The translations under genes and the position numbers were made by a program. From Thermoplasmatota archaeon (GTDB lineage Archaea; Thermoplasmatota; JAKEGO01), in assembly GCA_028279595.1 (NCBI GenBank), contig JANQNK010000004.1, positions 1 to 64,000 on the forward strand: DNA of 64,000 nucleotides, read 5' to 3'. Position 1 is the first letter of the stretch, and each line of letters opens with the position of its first letter. The notes beneath the pieces are model-generated. The model was given only the letters and a program-made list of their open reading frames with translations. It ran no database searches and was not told the DNA's origin. Shown here piece by piece: positions 53,442 to 62,137 of this stretch.

Positions 53442-54641
53442 TCAGTAGTCCTGAAGTGATATCGGATCGTCCGGTAGCTCGGCGCTGCCGTACTGGCCTC
53501 CTCCACCGGGGTGCAGTATGACCCTGCCGTCCCTGAAGGCCCGGATCGCGTGGACGACCCTGGGCTCGGCCACACTGGCTATCTCATCCATGGGGCTGTC
53601 GACGAGGACGCTCACCTCGTCGCCGAAGGCCTCGATCAGCGGGGTCCATCGCGACATCGCCTTCTTCGAGGAGGGGGACTTCACCCCAATGGCCATCGCG
53701 ATTATCTGGGCCAGTGGGATTATCGACACATATTCCGGTCGATGCCCGGGATGCCTGGGCTCAGGCCAGGAGGCCAGCTCGTTCACCCTGTCAACGACCC
53801 CCTTCTTGATCCGGCCGCCGCATGGGCATCGCCAGGACAGCTCTATTGCCTGCTCGAGGCCGTAGTGCACGAAGCATCTGCTGCAGCCGCTCTCGTTGTA
53901 CTTGCCCTCCTGGGGCGGCATGCCGACGTTGAGCACTGGCTTGCGTCCACCCTCGCGGTGAAGCGCCTTCCTCAGTTCGGGAAAGGTAGGCTCCTCCATT
54001 TCGAACCTGTTGAACTCGCGCGCCAGTCTCAGCGGGACAGGACTGTGTGCATCCGAGTTCGTAAGGAAAGTGACGTCCTGAAGGTGCTGGATCCTGTCAG
54101 CATAGTCCGAATTCGCACTCAGGCCCAACTCGAGGTACGAGACGCGGTCCGATAGGTCTCCATAACAGTCCTCCAGGGAATCGTGGAACCGGTACATGGC
54201 CGTCCACGGCGTGAATGCGTGACAGGGACCGTAGAGGGCGTCCACATCGACCGCCGCCTGGGCGATCTCGACGCCGTCCATCTTGACGTTCGGCCGGCCG
54301 TCCTTCGCGATGTTCGTTGACCGATCTCCGATTATCTCGATGAAGCCCTCGACCGAGGACAATGACGGGAATATCAGAAGATGATGTATCTTGTGCGCCG
54401 CCTCGACCTCGGCGGTCAGGACGACGCTGAGGTCCCCGACCCTGTATGTTCCCTCGTCGACCTCCTCGTGCGAGGCCACCTCCGACCTCCAGACGGGATG
54501 GAGGCAGTCCGAGCACCCTATGAGCTGGATCCCCTTCTGGGACGCTCCGGTGGATAGGTTCTCCATGGTCATGTCCCTGCTCGTGGCGAGGGAGAACCGG
54601 CTGTGGATGTGAAGGTCGGAATTGATCAGCAGGGAGGACAC
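53442..54641 (-). CDS. PHP-domain phosphoesterase with zinc-ribbon segment
   Basis: The 399-aa protein starts with a PHP metal site, NSDLHIHSRFS (Asp9, His11, His13), followed by ECSD-like GCSDCLHP, EVEAAH, PCHAFTP and NSDAHSP, all typical metal-binding PHP motifs. After residue 240 there is a four-Cys ribbon (CSRCFVHYG, CPCGGRI) and a helical C-terminal part. This matches the archaeal conserved family I know as TIGR00375; its substrate is unknown, though its homology suggests a nucleotide or DNA phosphoesterase. The likely start is a GTG at 54641 overlapping a TAGGAGG site, which is unusually tight, so a slightly later start is possible. It lies 24 bases below purQ and may be in the same operon. 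Confidence 0.85.
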   Translation of the reverse strand: MSSLLINSDLHIHSRFSLATSRDMTMENLSTGASQKGIQLIGCSDCLHPVWRSEVASHEEVDEGTYRVGDLSVVLTAEVEAAHKIHHLLIFPSLSSVEGFIEIIGDRSTNIAKDGRPNVKMDGVEIAQAAVDVDALYGPCHAFTPWTAMYRFHDSLEDCYGDLSDRVSYLELGLSANSDYADRIQHLQDVTFLTNSDAHSPVPLRLAREFNRFEMEEPTFPELRKALHREGGRKPVLNVGMPPQEGKYNESGCSRCFVHYGLEQAIELSWRCPCGGRIKKGVVDRVNELASWPEPRHPGHRPEYVSIIPLAQIIAMAIGVKSPSSKKAMSRWTPLIEAFGDEVSVLVDSPMDEIASVAEPRVVHAIRAFRDGRVILHPGGGGQYGSAELPDDPISLQDY

Positions 54642-54665
54642 CTCCTACCGGTCAGGACCGTGGGA

Positions 54666-55472
54666 TCACCTCGCGGCGGTCGCCACGACCGACCTGAAAA
54701 GACGGAAGCCGTCGCCCCACTCGTCGTCCCTGGCGCCCTTCCATCCCTCCGGGTGGAGGTGCCTGTAGAGCGACCTCTCGGGATGCGGCATCATTCCGAG
54801 CACGTTGCCGGCGGGATTGCATATCCCGGCGACGTCCCGCTGGGAGCCGTTGGGGTTCCACGGGAAGGCATCGGCCTCCCCGTCCGTGTTGACGTAGGTG
54901 AAGATCGCCTGGCCCTCCTCGAAGAGACGGCCGTACTCATCGTTCTCGATTATCAGCTTGCCCTCGGCGTGCGCGGAGGGCGCGAATATCACCGAGCCCG
55001 CGTCCAGTTCCCTCGTGAAGGGGGTCTGTATCCCTCCGACCTTCAGGAACGTCGGACGGCATTCGAAGTGACCGGAATCGTTCTGTGCAAGGATGGCCGT
55101 CGGCTTCTCGGTCATGGGGTCGTCGAAGGCGGGAAGCAGCCCGAGCTCGACGAGGACCTGGAATCCGTTGCAGACCCCGAGGACCGGGCGCTCGTCCTCG
55201 ACGAAGGACCGGATGTCCCGTCCGAGGGACGCCTTCAGGCGTGCGCCGAAAAGAGCGCCGGCCCTGACGTAGTCGCCGGCCGAGAATCCGCCGGGGAACA
55301 TCAGGATATCGTAATCCTCCAGGGATCGCCTCATGTCGAGGGGTGCATGGCCGGTCAACTGGTTGAGGTGGACCTTCTCCGGCTCGGCCCCTGCCTCCCG
55401 GAACGCCCTCTCGGTCTCGTCCTCGCAGTTGGTTCCCTCGATCCGCAGTATCGCGACGCGCACGTCACCCAT
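54666..55472 (-). CDS. purQ: Phosphoribosylformylglycinamidine synthase subunit PurQ
   Basis: PurQ is the glutaminase subunit that feeds ammonia to PurL in purine synthesis. The 268-aa protein is a class I glutamine amidotransferase. It has RIEGTNCEDE at the N-terminus, FPGGFSAGDYVRAGA for the oxyanion region, nucleophile Cys101 in VLGVCNGFQVL, and the catalytic His and Glu in MMPHPERSLY. It is of the larger PurQ type. GGAGG eight bases before the ATG at 55472 fixes the start and creates an 8-base overlap with the upstream glycosyltransferase gene, so the two are translated from one mRNA. Its partner PurS is at 13859-14092. Confidence 0.94.
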   Translation of the reverse strand: MGDVRVAILRIEGTNCEDETERAFREAGAEPEKVHLNQLTGHAPLDMRRSLEDYDILMFPGGFSAGDYVRAGALFGARLKASLGRDIRSFVEDERPVLGVCNGFQVLVELGLLPAFDDPMTEKPTAILAQNDSGHFECRPTFLKVGGIQTPFTRELDAGSVIFAPSAHAEGKLIIENDEYGRLFEEGQAIFTYVNTDGEADAFPWNPNGSQRDVAGICNPAGNVLGMMPHPERSLYRHLHPEGWKGARDDEWGDGFRLFRSVVATAAR

Positions 55473-56553
55473 TCGCCCATCCTCCAGACAGTTCCCGGAA
55501 GGCTTCCCACAGTTTATCAACGTTTCCCGGCCCAAGCGACCTCCCTGCCACCGCTAGGTTCCTCTCCGACTCCCGCGCGGTCACGGCGGCATCGGCCGAG
55601 TACCTTGAGATGGCGTCGGCGATGGCCTTTCCTTCGGCTGCCTCGTCGATCGAGCCCTTGACGAGCTCCGGTACACCGCGGACGCCGGGGACGACCACGG
55701 GTTTGCCGGCCGCCACTGCCATCACGACGTCGTACGGCAGGTCCTGGTCGTGGGGGAGTTCGGGGATGCACACCATGTCGCACGATCTGAACACCAGCGG
55801 ACGCTCCACGGGAAGGAGCTCGTCGAAGTAGGTGACCCTTCTGGAGAGATGGGTCCGCTTGATGATCGCCTTGAAGGATTTCGGTATAGCCCCCGCGATC
55901 CACAGGACAACGGCCGGGTCGAGACGGTGCAGTGCGTCGATGACGGCCCTGCTCTCCGAGGGAAGCTGCGGGATGAGGACCGCGAACGACGTGCCGGTCC
56001 TTTCAAGGACTGCGCCTGTCGAGGCGGGATCGTAGGCAGAGGGATGGTTGACACCTGCTGTGATCCCCCTCTCCTTCAACCAGGATGCCGTGTACCTGCT
56101 CGATGCGAAGACGCGGTCGGCGTTCGATATCGCATCGACCATGGCCGGGGTCAGTGAATCGACCGAGTGGACCGTGATCGCGAGGGGGATCCCGGCCAGG
56201 TGCTTGGCGAAGACCGAGGACATAGCGGGGTTCCACCCTGTGTGGGTATGTATGATGGACGCATGGTCGCTCAGCACCCATTCCGCGAGGTTCGTGCCGA
56301 CCCTGAGGTCCTTGAACGCCTTCCACTTCATGGCCCTGGGATACAGGGATGCCTTCTCGAAGAAACCGGGCCTGGTCCCCTCGGCGAGAACGTCGCGGGA
56401 GTCGGAGGGAATGTTGGGCTCGGTGCGCCCGTCGGAGCTGTAGACGAATGCCTCGCATGGCCCCAGCTGCTTCAATCCTGAGATCTCGTCCCGGATCAGG
56501 GGCCCGAGGGTCCCCCCCGGGGGAACGATGTACGCGACCCTCGTTGGGTGCAT
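55465..56553 (-). CDS. GT4-like glycosyltransferase
   Basis: The 362-aa protein has the two Rossmann-like domains of GT-B glycosyltransferases. The N-terminal half contains VAYIVPPGGTLGPLIRDEIS, IIHTHTGWNPAMSS and an ITVHS strand. The C-terminal half contains RVTYFDELLPVERPLVFRS and the donor-binding region IPELPHDQDLPYDVVMAVAAG, then KPVVVPGVRGVPELV. That spacing matches family 4 transferases, with the E-x7-E motif appearing only in part (ELPHDQDLPYD). The acceptor and sugar are unknown; glycoprotein or lipid-linked glycan synthesis is plausible. There is no membrane helix. It begins eight bases after the trpB stop and overlaps purQ, so three unrelated genes appear to share a transcript. Confidence 0.84.
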   Translation of the reverse strand: MHPTRVAYIVPPGGTLGPLIRDEISGLKQLGPCEAFVYSSDGRTEPNIPSDSRDVLAEGTRPGFFEKASLYPRAMKWKAFKDLRVGTNLAEWVLSDHASIIHTHTGWNPAMSSVFAKHLAGIPLAITVHSVDSLTPAMVDAISNADRVFASSRYTASWLKERGITAGVNHPSAYDPASTGAVLERTGTSFAVLIPQLPSESRAVIDALHRLDPAVVLWIAGAIPKSFKAIIKRTHLSRRVTYFDELLPVERPLVFRSCDMVCIPELPHDQDLPYDVVMAVAAGKPVVVPGVRGVPELVKGSIDEAAEGKAIADAISRYSADAAVTARESERNLAVAGRSLGPGNVDKLWEAFRELSGGWANG

Positions 56554-56560
56554 GGCCGCC

Positions 56561-57850
56561 TCAGAAGCCCAGCACTTCCTGGTAACCGTTCATGTCCATG
56601 AAGCCGTGCCCGCTGATGTTGAAGACGATGGTCTTCTCCTCGCCCGTCTTCTTGCACTTCAGCGCCTCGTCGATCGCGCATGCAGCGGAATATGCGGACT
56701 CCGGAGCGGGCAGGAATCCCTCGTTCTGGACGAAGATCTTCGCCCTCTCGAAGACGTGCCTCTCGTCTTTCGGATACGCGACCGTGTCGATGAGCCCAGC
56801 GTGCCTGAGTACGCTCAGGACGGGAGCGCAGCCGTGGTAGCGCAGGCCGTCGCCCTTGATCGGGTCCATGGAGGCGTGATGTCCGAGTGTGTACATCTTG
56901 AGCATCGGGGTTATCTCCGCATGGTCCGCGTGGTCGTACCTGTACTCTCCTTGAAGGTTGGGTGCGACCTCCGACTGGGCGGCGATGAACTTGATGTCTG
57001 CCTCGCCCCGGCAGACCTTGCCCAGGAACGGTATCGCGAACCCGCCGAAGTTGCTGCCTCCCCCGAGGCATGACACCATGATGTCGGGCTCGGCCTCGGC
57101 AGCGGCGAGCTGCTCCATGGTCTCGAGACCAATGACGGTCTGGTGGAGCAGGACGTGGTTGAGCACTGACCCGAGGGAATAGATGACGTTCGGGTCCTTG
57201 TCGGCGACCTCGAGGCCCTCGGACACCGCGATCCCCAGTGAACCGGGGTGGTTCGGGTCCTCGGCGAGGAGCTTCCTTCCGCACTCGGTCTGGTCGGACG
57301 GTGACGCATAGACCTCCGAGCCGAGCATCCTCATGAACGCGAGCCTGTCCGCCTTCCACGAATGGACTGCGCGGACCCAGAAGACCTTGGCCTTCAGTCC
57401 TGCGATGGAACACGCATACGAGAGGGCGGTTCCCCACTGGCCGGCGCCGGTCTCGGTGCTGAGGTGTTCGTATCCCTCCTTCACCGCGTAGTAGGCCTGA
57501 GCAAGGGCGGTGTTCACCTTGTGGCTGCCGGTCGGGCTGTAGAACTCGGATTTGTAGTATATCTTGGCCGGAGTGCCGAGATATTCCTCAAGACGGGTCG
57601 CCCTGAATAGGGGGCGGGGCCTGCCGGCCTTCGCGAAGAGCTCCCTTACGCCCTCGGGAATGTCGATCCAGGTATCCTCCGAGAACTCCTGCTTCAGGCA
57701 CTCGCCCAGAAGGAGGTTCGGGAGGTTCTGCACGCGGGAAGGGCCCTCCTCGGGGTCCATGGGCTTCGGCATGGGCTCCGGAAGGTCTGGAAGTATGTTG
57801 TACCACTTCTTCGGGATGTCGTCAACTGAGATGTTGAACTGGTTCTCCAT
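56561..57850 (-). CDS. trpB: Tryptophan synthase beta subunit, TrpB2 type
   Basis: TrpB joins indole to serine with pyridoxal phosphate. The 429-aa length and the N-terminal extension (KKWYNILPDLPEPMPKPMDP) mark it as TrpB2, the form common in archaea. The PLP lysine is Lys111 in SPTGSHKVNTAL, and the phosphate loop is CLGGGSNFGGFA. TrpB2 enzymes often work without TrpA, sometimes as a salvage enzyme for indole or O-phosphoserine. No trpA is adjacent, in keeping with that. A TTTTATAA box (about 57880-57889) lies roughly 30-40 bases before the ATG and may also serve the divergent trmO. The glycosyltransferase follows directly. Confidence 0.94.
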   Translation of the reverse strand: MENQFNISVDDIPKKWYNILPDLPEPMPKPMDPEEGPSRVQNLPNLLLGECLKQEFSEDTWIDIPEGVRELFAKAGRPRPLFRATRLEEYLGTPAKIYYKSEFYSPTGSHKVNTALAQAYYAVKEGYEHLSTETGAGQWGTALSYACSIAGLKAKVFWVRAVHSWKADRLAFMRMLGSEVYASPSDQTECGRKLLAEDPNHPGSLGIAVSEGLEVADKDPNVIYSLGSVLNHVLLHQTVIGLETMEQLAAAEAEPDIMVSCLGGGSNFGGFAIPFLGKVCRGEADIKFIAAQSEVAPNLQGEYRYDHADHAEITPMLKMYTLGHHASMDPIKGDGLRYHGCAPVLSVLRHAGLIDTVAYPKDERHVFERAKIFVQNEGFLPAPESAYSAACAIDEALKCKKTGEEKTIVFNISGHGFMDMNGYQEVLGF

Positions 57851-57938
57851 TGTGTCACCGACCCAACATATCAGTGCGAGTTATAAAACTGTTGGTCGGC
57901 GGCGGAACCTAGATAACCTGGACGGCCGATTCGGACCC

Positions 57939-58397
57939 ATGTCCGGGGAGATCGGGAAGGTGTACTTCGAGCCCATCGGGGTGATCCGGACCCCGTTCCG
58001 GACGAGGAACGATGCTCCCTTCCGACCGGGGGATGCCCGGGGCGAGGTCATCGTCAGACAGGGGCTGCAGGAAGGTCTGCAGGACCTCGAGGGGTTCTCC
58101 CACGTGGTCCTCGTCTTCCACTTCCACCTCTCGGAGGGTTACACGTTGACTCCGACGCCCCCGAGGGAGACGGAGCCCAAGGGGCTCTTCGCGACGAGGT
58201 CCCCGAACCGGCCGAACGGGATAGGTGTCTCGCCCGTCCGGCTCATTGGCATCGAGGGGATTGTCCTCAAGGTCGAGGGGGTCGACATGATCGACGGGAC
58301 TCCTCTACTCGACATCAAACCCTACATCCCGTACGTCGACAGCGACGAGATCGCGCTCGGGTGGCTTGCGGGATCGAGACATGAGGAAGGTGCTTGA
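57939..58397 (+). CDS. trmO: tRNA (t6A37) N6-methyltransferase TrmO (TsaA family)
   Basis: TrmO adds a methyl group to threonylcarbamoyl-adenosine at position 37 of tRNA, using S-adenosylmethionine. The 152-aa chain carries the family's beta-barrel motifs FEPIGVIRTPFRTRNDAPF, FSHVVLVFHFH and RSPNRPNGIGVSPVRLIG, and the C-terminal LLDIKPYIPYVDS. The length is close to that of archaeal members, which lack the bacterial C-terminal extension. The start is the ATG at 57939. The divergent spacer to trpB is 88 bases and contains a TATA element at about 57880. Its stop abuts the ATG of the GNAT gene, so they form an operon. Confidence 0.92.
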   Translation: MSGEIGKVYFEPIGVIRTPFRTRNDAPFRPGDARGEVIVRQGLQEGLQDLEGFSHVVLVFHFHLSEGYTLTPTPPRETEPKGLFATRSPNRPNGIGVSPVRLIGIEGIVLKVEGVDMIDGTPLLDIKPYIPYVDSDEIALGWLAGSRHEEGA

Positions 58398-58841
58398 ATG
58401 GAAGTGGACGATATTACGATCAGGGATTTCACGATGGACGATTTCGATGCTGTCATCGCGTTCTGGACGGAGGAGGATTCTGAGCACAAGCCCCTTGGGC
58501 GGGACCGAAGGGAATGCATCGAGAAGGAGCTCTCCCTTCCGACCTCTGCGTTCCTCGTCGCCGAGCTCGACGGACGTATCGTCGGCACAGTCTTCGGCAC
58601 CCATGATGGGCGGAAGGGCTGGATCAACAGGCTTGCGGTCGCCTCCGACCTCAGGAGGCAGGGGTTGGCCGGAAGGCTCGTCGCGGCGGCGGAGGAGAGC
58701 CTTCACGAAATGGGCATCGAGATCATCGGAGCCCTCATATGGGACACGAACGCCCCGTCGATCGCCTTCGCGGAGGGCATTGGGTACGAGAGGCACGACG
58801 ACTGCCTCTACTTCTCAAAGCGGAAGGGACCCGAGGTCTGA
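58398..58841 (+). CDS. GNAT family N-acetyltransferase
   Basis: The 147-aa protein has the complete GNAT fold: an N-terminal ITIRDFTMDDFDAVIAFW, a central WINRLAVASDLRRQGLAGRL holding the acetyl-CoA pyrophosphate loop (RRQGLAGR), and a C-terminal NAPSIAFAEGIGYERHDD. Substrate choice cannot be told from sequence; small-molecule, tRNA and protein N-terminal acetylation are all possible. Its ATG directly follows the trmO stop (TGAATG), so it is translated with trmO. Archaeosortase A follows after 122 bases with its own promoter. The length is typical for the family. Confidence 0.92.
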   Translation: MEVDDITIRDFTMDDFDAVIAFWTEEDSEHKPLGRDRRECIEKELSLPTSAFLVAELDGRIVGTVFGTHDGRKGWINRLAVASDLRRQGLAGRLVAAAEESLHEMGIEIIGALIWDTNAPSIAFAEGIGYERHDDCLYFSKRKGPEV

Positions 58842-58963
58842 TCCTGATCGGTCGTCTAGCCCCGAGATCCAAGGCATAGCCAGACGGTCTGAACGAACGC
58901 ATTCCATCTGTGTCAAATCATGATGGGAAAGGATTTATAAGCATTCGGGTTCTGGACGGGGTA

Positions 58964-59770
58964 ATGGTCGACCAGGTGACCGCCGTCGTGATGGCGTCGA
59001 GCCTCGCACTCCTGGCAGTGGGCTATATCCTCAGGGACAGGAGGGCGTACGTATTCCAGTCCGTCGGATGGATCGCCATGGCGGGATTCTGGGCCATACA
59101 GACCGTCGTCTACGAGGCGGGCAACATGAGCAACGGCATCTTCACGGCGCTGGGTGCCTCGTTCTCGCTCTACCTCTCGTACTATTCCTTCGAGGCGTTC
59201 TACCGCAGTGTGGAGAGCGAGCCGCTCAGGTTCATCGCGGGGATGTCGGTCATCGCCGGCGGGATATACTACCCCTTCGAGTGGGTACCTGCCCTCGCCG
59301 GAAGATTGATCTACTTCACCGCAGCGCAGACCGCATGGGCGCTAAACCTCATAGGCTACGACGTCTACGCTGGTGAGATAATCACCGTCGGCGGGAACAC
59401 GTACGTCCCGATCGTGGGCACCAACGTCTCGATAATCCTGGCCTGCACTGCCATACAGGCGTTCGCGCTTTTCACAGGCGCCCTCATCGCCGTGAAGGCG
59501 CCATGGCGGACGAAATTGAAGGGGCTGGCCATCTCGCTCCTCGTCATACACGTGCTCAACATCGTCAGGAACGTGAGCATCATCGTACTCGTCAACGACC
59601 ACGGATACGACTTCGACTTCGCGCACAACGGGCTAGGCAAGGGCTTCAGCCTCCTGGTGCTCATCGTGATACTCTACTACCTCTTCGAGATGATCCCGAG
59701 CCTCTACGACAACATCATGGGGCTCTTCTCGCTGGACACGGACCTGCCGAAGGCGAAGAGGAGGTCTTGA
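58964..59770 (+). CDS. artA: Archaeosortase A
   Basis: ArtA is a membrane peptidase that cleaves the C-terminal sorting signal of surface proteins and links them to lipid. The 268-aa protein has about eight membrane helices. The catalytic residues are visible as Cys161 in ILACTAIQAFALF, Arg202 in HVLNIVRNVS and His221 in FAHNGLGKGF, in the order and spacing of the exosortase/archaeosortase family. The start at 58964 lies about 26 bases below TTTATAAG, giving a leaderless mRNA; an in-frame ATG 18 codons upstream is less likely. The next gene starts directly at its stop. Candidate substrates in the window are the NosD-like protein and the protein at 42689-43633. Confidence 0.92.
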   Translation: MVDQVTAVVMASSLALLAVGYILRDRRAYVFQSVGWIAMAGFWAIQTVVYEAGNMSNGIFTALGASFSLYLSYYSFEAFYRSVESEPLRFIAGMSVIAGGIYYPFEWVPALAGRLIYFTAAQTAWALNLIGYDVYAGEIITVGGNTYVPIVGTNVSIILACTAIQAFALFTGALIAVKAPWRTKLKGLAISLLVIHVLNIVRNVSIIVLVNDHGYDFDFAHNGLGKGFSLLVLIVILYYLFEMIPSLYDNIMGLFSLDTDLPKAKRRS

Positions 59771-60253
59771 ATGCTCGATCTCGGGTTCCTGCCGCCTCCG
59801 GTGGCGGTCTTCCTCATGGCCATGCTGCCATTCGGCGAGCTCAGGCTCTCGATACCGGTGGGCATCTTGCATTACAACATGGACCCTACCGCGACCTTCA
59901 TCGTGTCGGTCCTCGGAAACCTGCTCCCGATACCTTTCATCCTGGTCCTCTTCCACAGGGTGGAGAGCTACCTGCGGAAGTATGACAGGTTCAACAGGCT
60001 GTTCGACCGCCTCTTCGACAGGACCATCAGGCGGGCGAAGGCGAAGATCCACACCTACGAGGAGATAGCACTCATCCTCTTCGTTGCCATCCCTGCACCG
60101 TTCACCGGTGCATGGACCGGTGCGCTCATCGCATACCTGTTCGACCTCGAGAACAAGAAATCGTTCCTGATAATCGCCCTGGGCGTGATAATCGCGGGAC
60201 TGGTCGTCACGGCGGTCGTGGTATGGGGCGGCGGTTTTCTGGGGATCCGATGA
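59771..60253 (+). CDS. Small multidrug export family membrane protein
   Basis: The 160-aa protein has four membrane helices and matches the family known as Sm_multidrug_ex. It opens PPPVAVFLMAMLPFGELRLS, with the conserved P-x-GE-x-R-x-SIP motif, then GNLLPIPFILVLFHRV and later FVAIPAPFTGAWTGALIAYL. Despite the family name, substrate transport is not firmly established; the P-x-P and GA-W-T-G motifs resemble DedA-like half-transporters. Its ATG abuts the artA stop (TGAATG), so the two are translated together. That raises the chance of a lipid- or surface-related role rather than drug export, although this is inference. Confidence 0.87.
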   Translation: MLDLGFLPPPVAVFLMAMLPFGELRLSIPVGILHYNMDPTATFIVSVLGNLLPIPFILVLFHRVESYLRKYDRFNRLFDRLFDRTIRRAKAKIHTYEEIALILFVAIPAPFTGAWTGALIAYLFDLENKKSFLIIALGVIIAGLVVTAVVVWGGGFLGIR

Positions 60254-60304
60254 ACGGACCCGTGGATATCATGATCTACCAGGTCTACAGACCCCTCAGC
60301 GGAT

Positions 60305-61249
60305 TCATTCCCACTCGATCGTGCTGGGCGGCTTGTTGGTGATGTCGTAGACTATCCTGGTGACCTCTTCGCCCATCTCGTTCGATATCCTTCTCGATAT
60401 CCGGTCCAGGACCTTGTGGTCTATTGGGCAGTAGGCGGCGGTCATCCCGTCCAGCGAGTAGACCGCGCGAACGACGATCGTGTAGCCATAGGCACGGAGG
60501 TCCCCGTGGACCCCGACGGAGCGTACCGGAAGGAGAACGGCGAAGTACTGCCACGGCTCCTCGTAATATCCCTCCTGGGCACCCTTGAGTATCTCCTCCT
60601 CGGCGATGTGGCACGCCTCCCTGACGATCCTGGTCCTGTCCGGCGTCGCCTCGCCGAGGATCCTTATGGCGAGTCCGGGCCCTGGGAAGGGCTGCCTGTC
60701 GTGGACCGGTATCTCGAGGAACTTGGCCACCTCGCGGACCTCGTCCTTGTAGAGGTCACGGATCGGTTCGATGAGGTCGAGACCGAGCTCATCGGGGAGC
60801 CCGCCGACGTTGTGATGGGACTTGATCGTGTCGCGGATGCCGCCCCCGGACTCTATCCAGTCGGGAGCGATCGTGCCCTGGATGAGGTGCTCGGCGTCAG
60901 TCTCGCCCGCTGCGTCCGTGAACACGTCGATGAACGTCCCGCCGATGACCTTCCTCTTCTCCTCCGGCTCGATCACGCCCTCGAGGGCCTTGTAGAACCG
61001 CTCCGACGCCTCGACGTAGTTGAGGTCGATGCCGAGGTCCTTGAAAATGCCCTTGACGTTCTCCCCCTCGCCCTTCCGCATGTAGCCCGTGTCGACGTAG
61101 ATCGGTATCAACCGGTCGCCTATGGCCCTGTGCGCCAGACAGGCGACGACCGTGCTGTCAACGCCTCCGGACGCCGCAACGATCGCCTTGCCCTCTATGC
61201 GGGACCTCAGGTCCGCTACCGCCTCCTCGATGAATGCCTCTATGTCCAT
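60305..61249 (-). CDS. guaAb: GMP synthase ATP-pyrophosphatase subunit GuaAb
   Basis: This subunit aminates XMP to GMP with ATP, using ammonia from a separate glutaminase. The two-protein form is an archaeal trait. The 314-aa protein has the PP-loop SGGVDST at 27-33 (AIVAASGGVDSTVV). The GTF/D loop GGTFIDVF, KSHHNVGGLP and DRQPFPGPGLAIRI are all signature GMP synthase segments, and the C-terminal dimerisation domain ends TNKPPSTIEWE. The partner GuaAa is not in the window. GAGGTG lies six bases before the ATG. It begins nine bases after the nadX stop and is probably in one operon with it. Confidence 0.96.
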   Translation of the reverse strand: MDIEAFIEEAVADLRSRIEGKAIVAASGGVDSTVVACLAHRAIGDRLIPIYVDTGYMRKGEGENVKGIFKDLGIDLNYVEASERFYKALEGVIEPEEKRKVIGGTFIDVFTDAAGETDAEHLIQGTIAPDWIESGGGIRDTIKSHHNVGGLPDELGLDLIEPIRDLYKDEVREVAKFLEIPVHDRQPFPGPGLAIRILGEATPDRTRIVREACHIAEEEILKGAQEGYYEEPWQYFAVLLPVRSVGVHGDLRAYGYTIVVRAVYSLDGMTAAYCPIDHKVLDRISRRISNEMGEEVTRIVYDITNKPPSTIEWE

Positions 61250-61258
61250 ATGGTCACC

Positions 61259-62059
61259 TCATGTTCCTATCCTTGTGCTCCGCACGTATGCGTGCAGGGC
61301 GGCTATCGCTGACATTACGGCGAGCTCGCTCGTTCCAGGCGTCTCTGCCGATGGGACGTTGTCGAGGGCGAGGGTCATCCTACCGAAGTCCCCCTCGACC
61401 ACGAGTTCGTGCCTGTTCCTCTCTATATCCGGGTCCAGCGTGACCCTCACGATCAGACCGGCCTCGGCCATTGCGGCTATCGCGAGTGTCGATGATACGT
61501 TGACGTTACGCGGGAAGTACCTGATGGCCTGCTCGGGCGAGCCCTCGAATATCAGGGTCCGCTCCTTGATGGACACCGGGTCGATCCCGACCTCCTCGGT
61601 AAAGGCGTCCGAGGGCCTTACGGAGCCCGGATGCTTGACCGTGTTGAGCTCGAAGCGGTGGACCTTGCCGACGGAGGCGGCCTTCAACACGTCGATTCCC
61701 CCGATGGCTCCCGATGGGACCGAGATGATCGAGCCGGACCTGGCCGCCGCGGCCTCTGCCCAGCTCCTCAGTTCTGGGTCGACCAGTCCGCCGGAGCTCA
61801 GTACCATGACGTCCGCCCCGCGATCGAGGGTGCCCTCGAGTACCTCGCGGACGACGTCTGGCGCAGCTGCCTCGATGACGAGATCGGCCGCCGAAAGCAG
61901 GTCTGGAAGGTCGACGGCTTCCACCATGCCGCCCTCGAGCCCTCTGGCCCTCTCTCCGTGCCTGTCATGGACCAGAATGCGTTCCACGACGTCAAGGACG
62001 GCGGCCTCTTCGACCATCCGCCTTCCAATGGCTCCACAGCCGACGACTCCAAGGATCAT
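61259..62059 (-). CDS. nadX: L-aspartate dehydrogenase, NAD biosynthesis
   Basis: This enzyme oxidises aspartate to iminoaspartate, which NadA uses to make quinolinate. The 266-aa chain starts MILGVVGCGAIGRRMVEEA, a canonical NAD-binding Rossmann motif. The mid-chain features DVMVLSSGGLVD, IISVPSGAIGGIDVLKAA and a NVNVSSTLAIAAMAEAGLIV segment are typical of NadX/AspDH. I chose the ATG at 62059 because the Rossmann strand starts there and GAGG precedes it; a CTTTTTTAATG box lies about 35 bases upstream. Frames starting 8 or 16 codons earlier lack support. guaAb follows after nine bases. nadA and nadC are not seen here. Confidence 0.92.
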   Translation of the reverse strand: MILGVVGCGAIGRRMVEEAAVLDVVERILVHDRHGERARGLEGGMVEAVDLPDLLSAADLVIEAAAPDVVREVLEGTLDRGADVMVLSSGGLVDPELRSWAEAAAARSGSIISVPSGAIGGIDVLKAASVGKVHRFELNTVKHPGSVRPSDAFTEEVGIDPVSIKERTLIFEGSPEQAIRYFPRNVNVSSTLAIAAMAEAGLIVRVTLDPDIERNRHELVVEGDFGRMTLALDNVPSAETPGTSELAVMSAIAALHAYVRSTRIGT

Positions 62060-62137
62060 CGGTCCTCGATTGGCAAACAACATGGACGCATTAAAAAGGA
62101 TTTGCATTGAACTGTTCGCATTGGTAAAGGCTCAGGC

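Noticed and set aside
53204-53575. A 123-codon version of the small gene
   Set aside because: Its first 90 codons lie within the PHP gene's 3' end and its terminator, with no start signal.
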